Shown in pieces: positions 1 through 6,161 of a DNA stretch of 13,181 nucleotides. A model generated the notes under the pieces. It saw nothing but the letters and a program-made list of their open reading frames with translations. It did not search any database and had not been told where the DNA came from. Every line of letters begins with the position of its first letter. The first letter of the stretch is position 1. The position numbers were made by a program, and so were the translations under genes. This DNA comes from Solirubrobacterales bacterium (GTDB taxonomy: Bacteria > Actinomycetota > Thermoleophilia > Solirubrobacterales > Solirubrobacteraceae). The DNA is taken from positions 1 to 13,181 of the forward strand of contig PLYX01000222.1 in the NCBI GenBank assembly GCA_003151895.1. The letters run 5' to 3'.

Positions 1-281
1 TCGACGAGGAGTTCGCGCGCGCCGTTGGCCTGCCCGGACGCATCCTGCACGGGCTGTGGTCGATGGCCCAGGTCGCTCGCGCCCAGACCGAGGCCGCCGG
101 TGGGCCCGCGGCGCTCAAGCGGCTGTCCGTCCAGTTCCGCGGTATGGGCGTGCCCGAGCATGAGGTCGTCGTGACCGGCACCGTGCGCGAGGCGACTGAC
201 GGCCGCGTGGTCGTGGACACGGTCGCCGAGCAGGCCGGCAACCAAATCATCCGCAACGCCGAGGCTGAGCTGCAGGTCTGA
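1..281 (+). CDS. MaoC-like hotdog dehydratase, C-terminal part (5' truncated by the window)
   Basis: The frame is open from base 3 and ends at TGA 279-281, giving about 92 residues with the start outside the window. The first visible residues (DEEFARAVGLPG followed by RILHGLWSMAQVARA) match the block after the catalytic Asp/His of MaoC/R-specific enoyl-CoA hydratase and HadB-like dehydratases, where 'D.xFA...GLPG.I.HG' sits at the start of the hot-dog helix. The later strands (FRGMGVPEHEVVVTGTV) also fit. The family hydrates enoyl-thioesters or dehydrates 3-hydroxyacyl-thioesters in fatty acid metabolism. The catalytic dyad would lie just upstream and cannot be checked. The gene precedes hrcA by 118 bp and is probably a separate transcription unit, since hrcA has its own promoter. 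Family assignment is fairly sure; substrate is unknown. Confidence 0.72.
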   Translation, partial: DEEFARAVGLPGRILHGLWSMAQVARAQTEAAGGPAALKRLSVQFRGMGVPEHEVVVTGTVREATDGRVVVDTVAEQAGNQIIRNAEAELQV

Positions 282-325
282 GATCGCGGCCGGACGCGGC
301 CCTGAGACTCTCCGGACCGGGCCGC

Positions 326-352
326 CAAGCGCTCGCGGACCGCGAGTCTCGG
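326..352. promoter_or_regulatory. degenerate CIRCE-like inverted repeat upstream of hrcA
   Basis: CAAGCGCTC (326-334), a 9-base spacer, then GAGTCTCGG (344-352) can be aligned with the HrcA operator CIRCE (TTAGCACTC-N9-GAGTGCTAA). The exact 9-bp spacing and the inner GCxCTC/GAGT bases agree, but only about 10 of 18 arm positions match. The centre is itself a perfect 15-bp palindrome (CTCGCGG A CCGCGAG, 332-346). A second pairing, GAGACTC 304-310 with GAGTCTC 344-350, overlaps it. The symmetry is seen directly; binding by HrcA is inference. Confidence 0.35.
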
Positions 353-386
353 GGTCGCAGGCCGTTCGGGGCGTCGGACCGGCGCC

Positions 387-392
387 TACAAT
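387..392 (+). promoter_or_regulatory. -10 box of a leaderless hrcA promoter
   Basis: TACAAT at 387-392 ends exactly 7 nt before the hrcA ATG at 400, which places the expected transcription start on or next to the A of the start codon. No Shine-Dalgarno sequence lies in between. This TANNNT-N7-ATG layout is the usual form of leaderless actinobacterial genes. No clear -35 hexamer is visible. Confidence 0.65.
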
Positions 393-399
393 CACTCCC

Positions 400-1425
400 A
401 TGCTCACCCCCCGACAGGAGCTGATCCTGTGCAAGGTGGTGGAGGACTATCTGCAGAGCGGCCAGCCGGTGGCCTCCAAGACGATCGCCGCCGACCCGAG
501 TCTCGACTGCGGACCCTCCACCATCCGCAACGAGCTCGCCCTGCTCGAGGAGCACGACCTGCTCGCCCACCCGCACACCTCGGCGGGACGCGTGCCCACC
601 GACGCCGGGCACCGCTATGTGGTGGACAGGATGCTCGGCGCCCGCCAGAGCCTGGCGCCCGCCCGCCCACTCGCCTTGTCGTTGACACGCCGCGAGGTCG
701 AGGAGGCGATGCGCCTCACAAGCGTTGCCATCTCCCAGGTCACGAGCCTGCTGGCGGTTGTGTCGGCGCCCTCGCTCAACACCGCCACGATCCGCCACGT
801 CGAGGTGCTCGCCCTGCAACCGCAGGTCGTCATGGTGGTCGTGATCACCTCCACGGGCGGGGTCTCCAAGCTGCTGACCACGTTCGACGGGCCGGTCGAC
901 CAGGGGCTCATCGGCTGGGCCGGCGAATACCTCAACGAGCGGCTCATCGGCTTCGGGCTCGGCGCCCGGATGCTCTCCAAGCGCCTCGATGACCCCAGCC
1001 TCGGCGTCAGTGAGCGCGCGTTCGTCGACCGGCTCGCCCCCGCCTTCGGCAGCCTTGCCTGCGAAACCGAGGACACCCTCTATGTCGACGGCGCCGCCCA
1101 CCTGCTCTCCAGTGGGGGCATCAACGACATCACCCACATGGACGAGTTGATGAGCCTGCTCGAGCGCCGTGCGGCGCTCCTGTGCGTCCTGCGCGCCGCC
1201 CTCGGCGAGTCCGACGTCTACGTGCGCATCGGCCGTGAGAACGAGATACCCGCGATGCGCTCGCTGGCGCTCGTAGCAGCCGGCTACGGTCTCGCGCGGC
1301 GCAAGCTCGGCGCCGTATCGGTGATCGGCCCGGTCCGCATGGACTACGCGGGTGCGATCGCCACCGTGCGCGAGGCCGCCCACGAGCTCTCCCGCTTCGT
1401 CGAAGACGCCTACGCCGAGCGCTGA
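400..1425 (+). CDS. hrcA: heat-inducible transcription repressor HrcA
   Basis: This 341-residue protein is the normal length for HrcA, the repressor of class I heat-shock genes that binds CIRCE and is folded by GroEL. The N-terminal winged helix-turn-helix (about residues 1-75) has the family pattern LTPRQELILCKVVEDYLQSG ... PVASKTIA ... STIRNELALLEEHDLL ... HTSAGRVPTDAGHRYVVD. The C-terminus carries the conserved IGREN and SVIGPVRMDY blocks of the dimerising GAF-like domain. The ATG at 400 fits both the homology and a -10 box 7 nt upstream. It is the first gene of hrcA-dnaJ-prmA, an arrangement known in many Gram-positive bacteria, so it probably autoregulates this operon. No perfect CIRCE is present; a degenerate candidate lies at 326-352. 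The stop TGA (1423-1425) shares its A with the ATG of a 7-codon relay ORF leading to dnaJ. Confidence 0.96.
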   Translation: MLTPRQELILCKVVEDYLQSGQPVASKTIAADPSLDCGPSTIRNELALLEEHDLLAHPHTSAGRVPTDAGHRYVVDRMLGARQSLAPARPLALSLTRREVEEAMRLTSVAISQVTSLLAVVSAPSLNTATIRHVEVLALQPQVVMVVVITSTGGVSKLLTTFDGPVDQGLIGWAGEYLNERLIGFGLGARMLSKRLDDPSLGVSERAFVDRLAPAFGSLACETEDTLYVDGAAHLLSSGGINDITHMDELMSLLERRAALLCVLRAALGESDVYVRIGRENEIPAMRSLALVAAGYGLARRKLGAVSVIGPVRMDYAGAIATVREAAHELSRFVEDAYAER

Positions 1426-1448
1426 TGAGCACGACGACGATTCGATGA
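1425..1448 (+). other. relay mini-ORF MSTTTIR between hrcA and dnaJ
   Basis: ATG 1425-1427 overlaps the hrcA stop (TGATG). After seven codons its TGA at 1446-1448 overlaps the dnaJ ATG at 1445 (ATGA). The peptide MSTTTIR matches the start of DnaJ (MSATTPR) at 5 of 7 residues. Bases 1425-1444 match 1445-1464 at 15 of 20, so this is a direct duplication of the dnaJ start. dnaJ has no visible Shine-Dalgarno, so terminating relay ribosomes could re-initiate at dnaJ. That role is inference. Confidence 0.4.
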
Positions 1449-2578
1449 GCGCGACGACTCCACGCAACCCCTACGAGGTGCTCGGTGTGCCCCGCGACGC
1501 CACCGAGCAGGACGTCAAGAAGGCCTTCCGCCGCCTCGCACGCGAACTGCACCCCGACGTCAACGCGCACGACCCCCAGGCCGAGGAGAAGTTCAAGGAG
1601 GCCGCCGAGGCCTACGAGATCCTCTCCGACCCCGAGCGCCGCGCCACCTACGACCGCTATGGCCACGAAGGTCTGCGCTCCGGCGGCTACGCCCCCAACT
1701 TCGACTCGTTCGGTTCGATCGGCGATCTGTTCAACGCCTTCTTCGGCGCCGGCGCCACGTTTGGCGGAAGCTCAGGACCCGCGCTCGGCGGCGACATCGC
1801 CGTTGCCGTCGAGATGACACTGCTCGAAGCGTCCGCGGGCGGCAAGCTCGACGTCTCATTCGAGGCGATCGACCGCTGCGAGCACTGCCACGGCAACGGC
1901 GCCGAGCCCGGCACGCCGATCGAGCGCTGCTCGCGTTGCAACGGCGCCGGGCAGGTGCAGAGCGTCGTGCGCACCCCATTCGGGCAGATGATGCGCACGA
2001 GCCTCTGCGATGCCTGTCATGGCGATGGACGGCTCCCCACCGACCCGTGCGGCGAGTGTCGCGGCCGTGGACAGAAGGCGGTCAAGCGCAGCGAGCAGGT
2101 GACCGTCCCCGCCGGCATAGCCGATGGTCAGCGCATCCGGGTCAGCGGGCGCGGTCACGCCGGTGAGCGCGGCGCTCCTTCCGGCGACCTGTACGTGCTC
2201 GTGCGCGTCCGTCCCGACGAGCGCTTCGTGCGCGAAGGCGACGACCTCATCACGGCACTCGACGTAGCCGCGCCGCTCGCCTCGCTCGGCGTCACGCTCG
2301 AGGTCCCCACGCTTGACGGTTCCGCGCCCGTCGAGGTGCCCGCCGGCACGCAACCCGGTGAGGTGCTGGGCGTGCGCGGCAAGGGGATGCCCTCTTTGCG
2401 CGGTGGGCGCCGTGGCGACCTGCGCGTCGTCGTCAACATCGTCATCCCCCGCCGTCTCAGCGACGCACAGCGCGAGCTGCTCGGCCGGCTGAACGACACG
2501 CTCACCGAGGAGAACCTGCGCTCGGATGAGTCGGTGTTCGCGAAGCTGCGGCGTGCTCTGCGCCATCAGGCCGCGTGA
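1445..2578 (+). CDS. dnaJ: chaperone protein DnaJ (type I, Hsp40)
   Basis: This 377-residue co-chaperone stimulates the ATPase of DnaK and delivers unfolded substrates. The J domain covers about residues 8-72 with the HPD motif at 36-38. A short Gly/Phe linker follows (FGAGATFGGSSG). Four CxxCxGxG zinc motifs (CEHCHGNG, CSRCNGAG, CDACHGDG, CGECRGRG) occupy about residues 145-209, followed by the two beta-barrel substrate domains and dimerisation tail. The Gly/Phe region is short compared with E. coli DnaJ, as in the second DnaJ of actinobacteria that pairs with hrcA. The start at 1445 was chosen because homology begins with NPYEVLGV just after it; the frame is open further upstream, but that stretch is hrcA in another frame. 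There is no ribosome binding site; the start overlaps a mini-ORF stop. The 3' end and stop belong to the first copy of a 32-bp tandem repeat. Confidence 0.95.
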   Translation: MSATTPRNPYEVLGVPRDATEQDVKKAFRRLARELHPDVNAHDPQAEEKFKEAAEAYEILSDPERRATYDRYGHEGLRSGGYAPNFDSFGSIGDLFNAFFGAGATFGGSSGPALGGDIAVAVEMTLLEASAGGKLDVSFEAIDRCEHCHGNGAEPGTPIERCSRCNGAGQVQSVVRTPFGQMMRTSLCDACHGDGRLPTDPCGECRGRGQKAVKRSEQVTVPAGIADGQRIRVSGRGHAGERGAPSGDLYVLVRVRPDERFVREGDDLITALDVAAPLASLGVTLEVPTLDGSAPVEVPAGTQPGEVLGVRGKGMPSLRGGRRGDLRVVVNIVIPRRLSDAQRELLGRLNDTLTEENLRSDESVFAKLRRALRHQAA

Positions 2579-2645
2579 TTCCTCCCGGGCGTTGCGGGCA
2601 GGCCGCGTGATTCCTCCCGGGCGTTGCGGGCAGGTCGCGTGATTC
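2567..2645 (+). repeat. 32-bp tandem repeat (two full copies plus a partial third) at the dnaJ/prmA junction
   Basis: Bases 2567-2598 and 2599-2630 are identical 32-bp units, and 2631-2645 repeats the first 15 bases with one C-to-T change. Copy 1 begins inside the last four codons of dnaJ and contains its stop. The partial copy contains the GTG start of prmA. Each copy carries GCGTGATT, so each carries an overlapping GTG start and TGA stop. Confidence 0.95.
2575..2642 (+). other. two chained relay mini-ORFs between dnaJ and prmA
   Basis: GTG 2575-2577 overlaps the dnaJ TGA and opens an 11-codon ORF (MIPPGRCGQAA) ending at TGA 2608-2610. GTG 2607-2609 overlaps that stop and opens a second 11-codon ORF (MIPPGRCGQVA) ending at TGA 2640-2642, which overlaps the prmA GTG at 2639. 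Because 32 is not a multiple of 3, each repeat copy returns the GTGA overlap in a new frame. All overlaps are read directly; translation of the peptides is not shown. Confidence 0.4.
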
Positions 2646-3622
2646 GCCTCGCCTTGCGCGTGAGGCGAGGCGATGCCGAGCTCGTGCTCGCCGACTTGCT
2701 TGAGCTCGCGCCCGGTGGAGTGGAGGAGATCGAGCTGCCGGCCCCGGATGGGGGAGAGGGCATCGTCGAATACGCCGTCTATGGCTCCCCCGGCGAGCTG
2801 CCCGAGCTGCCCGACCTACAAGCTGCCGCGGGGGGCGCGCTCATTGAGATATCCACCACCGAGATCCCCGATGACTGGTCGGAGCGCTGGAAGCAGTTTC
2901 ACCATCCGGTGCTGATCGAAGCGCCTGCGGGCGAGTCGAACGGGAGTCCCGTTCCCGCGCTCCACGTGCGCCCGCCATGGGAGGCCCCGAGCGCCCATCC
3001 CGGCGTGCGCGAAATCGTGATCGACCCCGCCCAGGCGTTCGGCACCGGGGCGCACGCCACCACGCGCCTGTGCTTGGAACTGCTGTTGGAGCTCGTCGCA
3101 AGCGACGACGCTCGCGACGCTGTGCTTGACGTCGGCGCCGGCTCGGGCGTGCTCGCGATCGCGGCCGTCAAGCTGGGATACGGTCCGGTACTCGCGCTCG
3201 ACAACGACCGCGAGAGTGTACGCGCGATCATCGCCAACGCGGCCGTGAACGGCGTGGAGGTCGAGGCTCGTCGCTTCGACCTGCGCGGCGAGGCGTTGCC
3301 GTGGCTCGCTTGGGATGGGGATGGGGAGGGCGTGCCCGCAGTGCTCAATGCCTCCACCACCAGCAACGGGCGGGGACACGAGGCTGGGCGGACGGTGGTG
3401 CTCGCCAACCTTCTGCGACCCCTGCTGCTCGAGCTGGCCGACACGATGCTTGCGCCGCCGCGACACCTGATCGCGAGTGGGCTCTTGCGCGAGCAGGCCG
3501 ACGAGGTGGCAGAGGCGTTCGCTAGGCGTCTTGGCCTGCGCGAGCGAGCGCGTCGCGAGCGGGGCGAGTGGGCTGCGCTGTGGCTGACGTCGGCTCGGTT
3601 GCCGCACGCGCCATCGCTCTGA
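2639..3622 (+). CDS. prmA: ribosomal protein L11 methyltransferase PrmA
   Basis: This 327-residue SAM-dependent methyltransferase modifies ribosomal protein L11. The N-terminal L11-recognition domain (about residues 1-70) leads into DDWSERWKQFHHP and the PrmA signature IDPAQAFGTGAHATTRLCLELL (GTG near residue 135). SAM motif I is DVGAGSGVLAIAA (from about residue 164), followed by the acidic LALDND strand end and VLANLL. A Gly/Asp/Ser-rich loop of some 25 residues (about 224-250) before VLANLL looks like a family-external insert. The GTG at 2639 was preferred because homology starts MIRLALRV; a TTG at 2624 in frame lies within the repeat. dnaJ-prmA linkage is common in bacteria; the usual next gene rsmE is missing here. 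The last 101 bp overlap the convergent amidohydrolase gene. Confidence 0.92.
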   Translation: MIRLALRVRRGDAELVLADLLELAPGGVEEIELPAPDGGEGIVEYAVYGSPGELPELPDLQAAAGGALIEISTTEIPDDWSERWKQFHHPVLIEAPAGESNGSPVPALHVRPPWEAPSAHPGVREIVIDPAQAFGTGAHATTRLCLELLLELVASDDARDAVLDVGAGSGVLAIAAVKLGYGPVLALDNDRESVRAIIANAAVNGVEVEARRFDLRGEALPWLAWDGDGEGVPAVLNASTTSNGRGHEAGRTVVLANLLRPLLLELADTMLAPPRHLIASGLLREQADEVAEAFARRLGLRERARRERGEWAALWLTSARLPHAPSL

Positions 3623-4709
3623 ACAGCAGGTCGAGCGCGGGGCGCGCGCCTCCGTCGGTGTTGAGCAGTGCTCGCGCTGCCAGCAATGCCGCGCCGATCG
3701 CGTCGAGCGCCTCGCCCGCAGCGCCAGGGTCCGGGTCGCGGCACACCGCGATCGCGAGGTCAAGCATTCCCTGCGCCTGTTCGATCGCGCCCGCGAACAG
3801 CGCTGGGCCCGCGAGGCTGCCGTAACCGTAGGCGCGTGCGAGACGGCCCTGGAGCGTGATCTCAACAGCCCCTCGCGGAGCAGAGACGGGAGGCAGCCCA
3901 CGACCGTCGACGAGGCCCGCCATCGTCTCGCCGATCACCCCGCGAGTGGCCTGCTCGTCGAGCCCTGCGTGCGCGGCCACCCGCAGCGCCAGGTACAGGC
4001 CGCTCGAAGTGAGGCCATACGGCGGATCCGAGGCGAACACGATGCGCTCCGCCGGCACGCGCGCGAACAGCTCGATCACGTCGATCGGGAAGAAGCAAGA
4101 CGTGTCATACAGCACGCCTGGATGGTCGGCCAGACGCGAGGTGAGGATCCCCTGGTCGCAGATCGCGCCGTGCGCGAGGATCAACACCACGTCGGGATGG
4201 CGCAGCGCGAGGTCGGCCAACCCGTCGGCGATCGGGGGCATCCCGCGTCCCGCGTGAATCAGGATCGGCACGCTCGCCTCTTCGGCGAGCGTGAAGATGC
4301 CGTCCATCTCGAGACCGTCGAATGCGAACGCCTGGGCGCGTGGGTGCAGCTTGATCCCGCGCGCTCCCCTTGCAAGGCAGCGCTCTCCCTCGGCAACCGG
4401 CGCTTCGGCGGGGTCCAACCGGCAGAAGGGAATCAGCCGCCCGCCGCTTTCCCCGGCCCACGCGAGCACACGGTCGTTGGGCACGCTGTAGGAGGGCTTG
4501 CGCTCCGGGTCGTGCAACGGGAATACGCAAGCCCTACTCGCCCCTGCGCCATCGAGCTGTGAGAGCAGTGTCTGCAGGTCCAGCGAGCGCCCATCCTCGT
4601 CGAGGCCGAGGTGCGTGTGCGCGTCGAACACCTCTCCACCGGCCGGTCTCAGCCGTTCGCCTTCCGCCAGGAATGGGGCGAGTGCGTTGGCGTACAGGGA
4701 TGCGCTCAC
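3522..4709 (-). CDS. TIM-barrel amidohydrolase (COG2159-like metal-dependent hydrolase)
   Basis: This 395-residue protein has the amidohydrolase metal-site pattern: HxH in VFDAHTHLG (H31, H33), GIKLHPR (K120, H122), ILIHAG (H152), LAHGA (H180) and FASDPPYG (D228). These positions fit the 2-hydroxymuconate-semialdehyde decarboxylase-like/COG2159 group; the substrate cannot be told. The GTG start at 4709 has no strong Shine-Dalgarno. Homology begins a few residues in, so the start is moderately sure. After D228 there is a helical region of about 130 residues, then an Ala/Thr/Pro-rich tail of 34 residues (RAATEPTSATAQPTRPARDAL) encoded opposite the conserved end of prmA; the tail looks unconstrained. 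The gene is divergent from ndh, sharing a 116-bp intergenic region with direct repeats. A 7-codon ORF (MGRMGRP, 4729-4706) ends on its start as GTGA. Confidence 0.8.
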   Translation of the reverse strand: MSASLYANALAPFLAEGERLRPAGGEVFDAHTHLGLDEDGRSLDLQTLLSQLDGAGASRACVFPLHDPERKPSYSVPNDRVLAWAGESGGRLIPFCRLDPAEAPVAEGERCLARGARGIKLHPRAQAFAFDGLEMDGIFTLAEEASVPILIHAGRGMPPIADGLADLALRHPDVVLILAHGAICDQGILTSRLADHPGVLYDTSCFFPIDVIELFARVPAERIVFASDPPYGLTSSGLYLALRVAAHAGLDEQATRGVIGETMAGLVDGRGLPPVSAPRGAVEITLQGRLARAYGYGSLAGPALFAGAIEQAQGMLDLAIAVCRDPDPGAAGEALDAIGAALLAARALLNTDGGARPALDLLFRAMARAATEPTSATAQPTRPARDALARAGQDA

Positions 4710-4729
4710 GGTCGGCCCATTCTGCCCAT
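4706..4729 (-). other. possible leader mini-ORF MGRMGRP overlapping the amidohydrolase start
   Basis: On the minus strand ATG at 4729 runs seven codons to TGA 4708-4706, which overlaps the GTG of the amidohydrolase (4709-4707). There is an internal ATG, and the heptapeptide holds the repeat MGR. Unlike the other relays it does not begin at an upstream gene's stop, so coincidence is more likely here. Confidence 0.2.
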
Positions 4730-4745
4730 CTCGTCCGCATTGCGG

Positions 4746-4786
4746 CTTGTGACTGCTTGCACGGTGGCTTGTAACACGCTTGTGAC
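4746..4786 (+). promoter_or_regulatory. direct-repeat operator candidate upstream of ndh
   Basis: Four same-orientation units start at 4746 (CTTGTGAC), 4756 (CTTGCAC), 4768 (CTTGTAAC) and 4779 (CTTGTGAC), at steps of 10, 12 and 11 bp, about one helical turn each. On the other strand the units read GTCACAAG/GTTACAAG. Same-face direct repeats with an 11-bp pitch are how OmpR/PhoB-type response regulators, including actinobacterial PhoP, bind. The array lies about 40-80 bp upstream of the predicted ndh start point, a typical activator position. It also lies upstream of the divergent amidohydrolase. An alternative reading is a CRP-like site (TGTGA-N6-GCACG, 4748-4763). The regulator is unknown. 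Confidence 0.5.
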
Positions 4787-4812
4787 ATTGGTCTCGACCC
4801 CGGTTGTGGGTC

Positions 4813-4818
4813 TACTGT
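4813..4818 (+). promoter_or_regulatory. -10 box of a leaderless ndh promoter
   Basis: TACTGT at 4813-4818 ends exactly 7 nt before the ndh ATG at 4826, the same spacing as at hrcA and hisIE. No Shine-Dalgarno is present, so the transcript probably begins at the start codon. The -35 region is poor (TTGGTC 4788-4793 with a 19-bp spacer is the best seen), which would fit a promoter that depends on an activator bound to the upstream repeats. Confidence 0.55.
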
Positions 4819-4825
4819 CTGTCTC

Positions 4826-6154
4826 ATGACCACGCGCATCGTCATCGCGGGCGGCGGCTTCGGCGGCTTCTACGCCGCTCGCTCGCTCGAGCGGATCGTC
4901 ACCGTTCGCAGCGCTCGCGTCACGCTCGTCAACGACGCCAACTTCATGCTCTACACGCCGCTTCTCCCGGGAGCAGCCGGCGCTACCCTCGATCCGCGCC
5001 ACGTGGTCGTCCCGCTGCGCTCGCAGCTGCGACGCACCGATCTGCTCATCGGGAATGTCACGGGCGCCGACCCGGAGTGTCGCGTGCTCGGTGTGCGCCG
5101 GGTCGACGGCGAGCAGCTCGAGCTCGGCTACGACCATCTGCTCGTCGCGCTCGGATCGGTCTCGCGCACGCTCCCGATCCCCGGGCTGGCCGAGCACGCG
5201 ACGGGACTGAAGTCGCTGTCCGACGCCACGGCGCTGCGCAACCAGGTGCTCACCTGCCTGGACGTCGCCGAGTCGCTCGAGGACCCGGTGCGGCGCGCCG
5301 AGTATCTCGGCTTCGTGTTCGTCGGAGCCGGCTACGCGGGCCTGGAGGGACTCGCCGAGCTGCAGGACTTCGCCACGCAGGCGATCGAGCTCTACCCGCG
5401 CTGCCGTGCCGAGGGTATGCGCTGGGTGCTCGTCGAGGCGCGCGAGCGGATCATGCCCGAGGTGCCCCCGAGCCTGTCGGCGTTCGCGGCGCGCGAGCTG
5501 CTGGGGCGTGGCATCGAGATCAACACGAACACCACGCTCTCAGCGGTGACATCGCGCGGCGCAACTCTCTCAAGCGGTGAGCAGATCGCGGCGCGCACAG
5601 TCGTGTGGACCGCGGGAGTCCAGCCCAGTCCGGTTGTGGCTTCGCTCGGCCTGCCGCTCGACCATGGCGGACGGATCGTCGCCGACAGGGAGATGCGCGT
5701 GGCCGGCCGGCCCGGTGTGTGGGCGATCGGCGACTGCGCGGCCGTGCCCGACCCGGCAAGGCGCGGACAGGCGTGCCCGCCGACCGCCCAGCACGCCATC
5801 CGCCAGGGACGACTGGTTGCCCGCAACATCGCCGCTGCGCTCGAACTTCGCCCGGCGCGGCCGTTCCGCTACCGCACCGCCGGCGTGGTGGCCGAGCTCG
5901 GTCACAACAGCGCTGTGGCAATCACGCTCGGCGTGCGCTGGCGCGGACTGCCCGCATGGTTCATCGCGCGCACCTACCACCTGCTGTTGATGCCCGGTGC
6001 CGGACGCAAGCTGCGCCTGCTTGCGGACTGGAACGTGGCGCTGCTGTTCGGCCGCGACGCCTCCTCGCCCGGGCGCCTTGGCAGTCCGACGCCGCTGCAA
6101 CCGGCCGCAAGCGATGAATCGACACAAAAGTCTCGCCCCGTCGGCGTATCCTGA
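4826..6154 (+). CDS. ndh: type II NADH dehydrogenase (NDH-2, FAD-dependent)
   Basis: This 442-residue single-subunit flavoprotein oxidises NADH and reduces quinone at the membrane face without pumping protons. The FAD-binding Rossmann motif is GGGFGG (residues 9-14) and the NADH-binding Rossmann motif is VGAGYAGLE (G167, G169, G172). The second FAD contact is VWAIGDCAAVPD (G302, D303), followed by CPPTAQHAIRQG, the quinone-side motif of the family. The C-terminal segment with WFIARTYHLLLMPG and LADWNVALLFGRD is the amphipathic membrane-anchoring end typical of NDH-2, then a polar tail. The start at 4826 is fixed by the GGGFGG position and by the -10 box. It is the first gene of a same-strand run leading into yqeY, whose ATG is 7 nt beyond its stop. 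Confidence 0.9.
   Translation: MTTRIVIAGGGFGGFYAARSLERIVTVRSARVTLVNDANFMLYTPLLPGAAGATLDPRHVVVPLRSQLRRTDLLIGNVTGADPECRVLGVRRVDGEQLELGYDHLLVALGSVSRTLPIPGLAEHATGLKSLSDATALRNQVLTCLDVAESLEDPVRRAEYLGFVFVGAGYAGLEGLAELQDFATQAIELYPRCRAEGMRWVLVEARERIMPEVPPSLSAFAARELLGRGIEINTNTTLSAVTSRGATLSSGEQIAARTVVWTAGVQPSPVVASLGLPLDHGGRIVADREMRVAGRPGVWAIGDCAAVPDPARRGQACPPTAQHAIRQGRLVARNIAAALELRPARPFRYRTAGVVAELGHNSAVAITLGVRWRGLPAWFIARTYHLLLMPGAGRKLRLLADWNVALLFGRDASSPGRLGSPTPLQPAASDESTQKSRPVGVS
6147..6152 (+). promoter_or_regulatory. possible -10 box for yqeY inside the ndh 3' end
   Basis: TATCCT at 6147-6152 ends 9 nt before the yqeY ATG at 6162, and no Shine-Dalgarno lies between. It would give a nearly leaderless yqeY mRNA. 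A TCGACA hexamer at 6119-6124 resembles a -35 but its 22-bp spacing is too long. The site overlaps the ndh stop codon, so yqeY may instead be read through from ndh. Confidence 0.35.
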
Positions 6155-6161
6155 TCTGACG

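Noticed and set aside
282..399. Canonical CIRCE element before hrcA
   Set aside because: No TTAGCACTC-N9-GAGTGCTAA match was found; only the degenerate candidate at 326-352, reported at low confidence.
247..1467. 406-residue minus-strand open frame across hrcA
   Set aside because: It mirrors the codon structure of hrcA on the other strand; the translation is Arg/Gly/His-rich with no family motif. Long antisense frames are expected at this GC.
2816..3901. 361-residue minus-strand open frame opposite prmA
   Set aside because: Composition is Arg/Ser/Ala-rich without domains, and it covers a clearly conserved PrmA on the plus strand.
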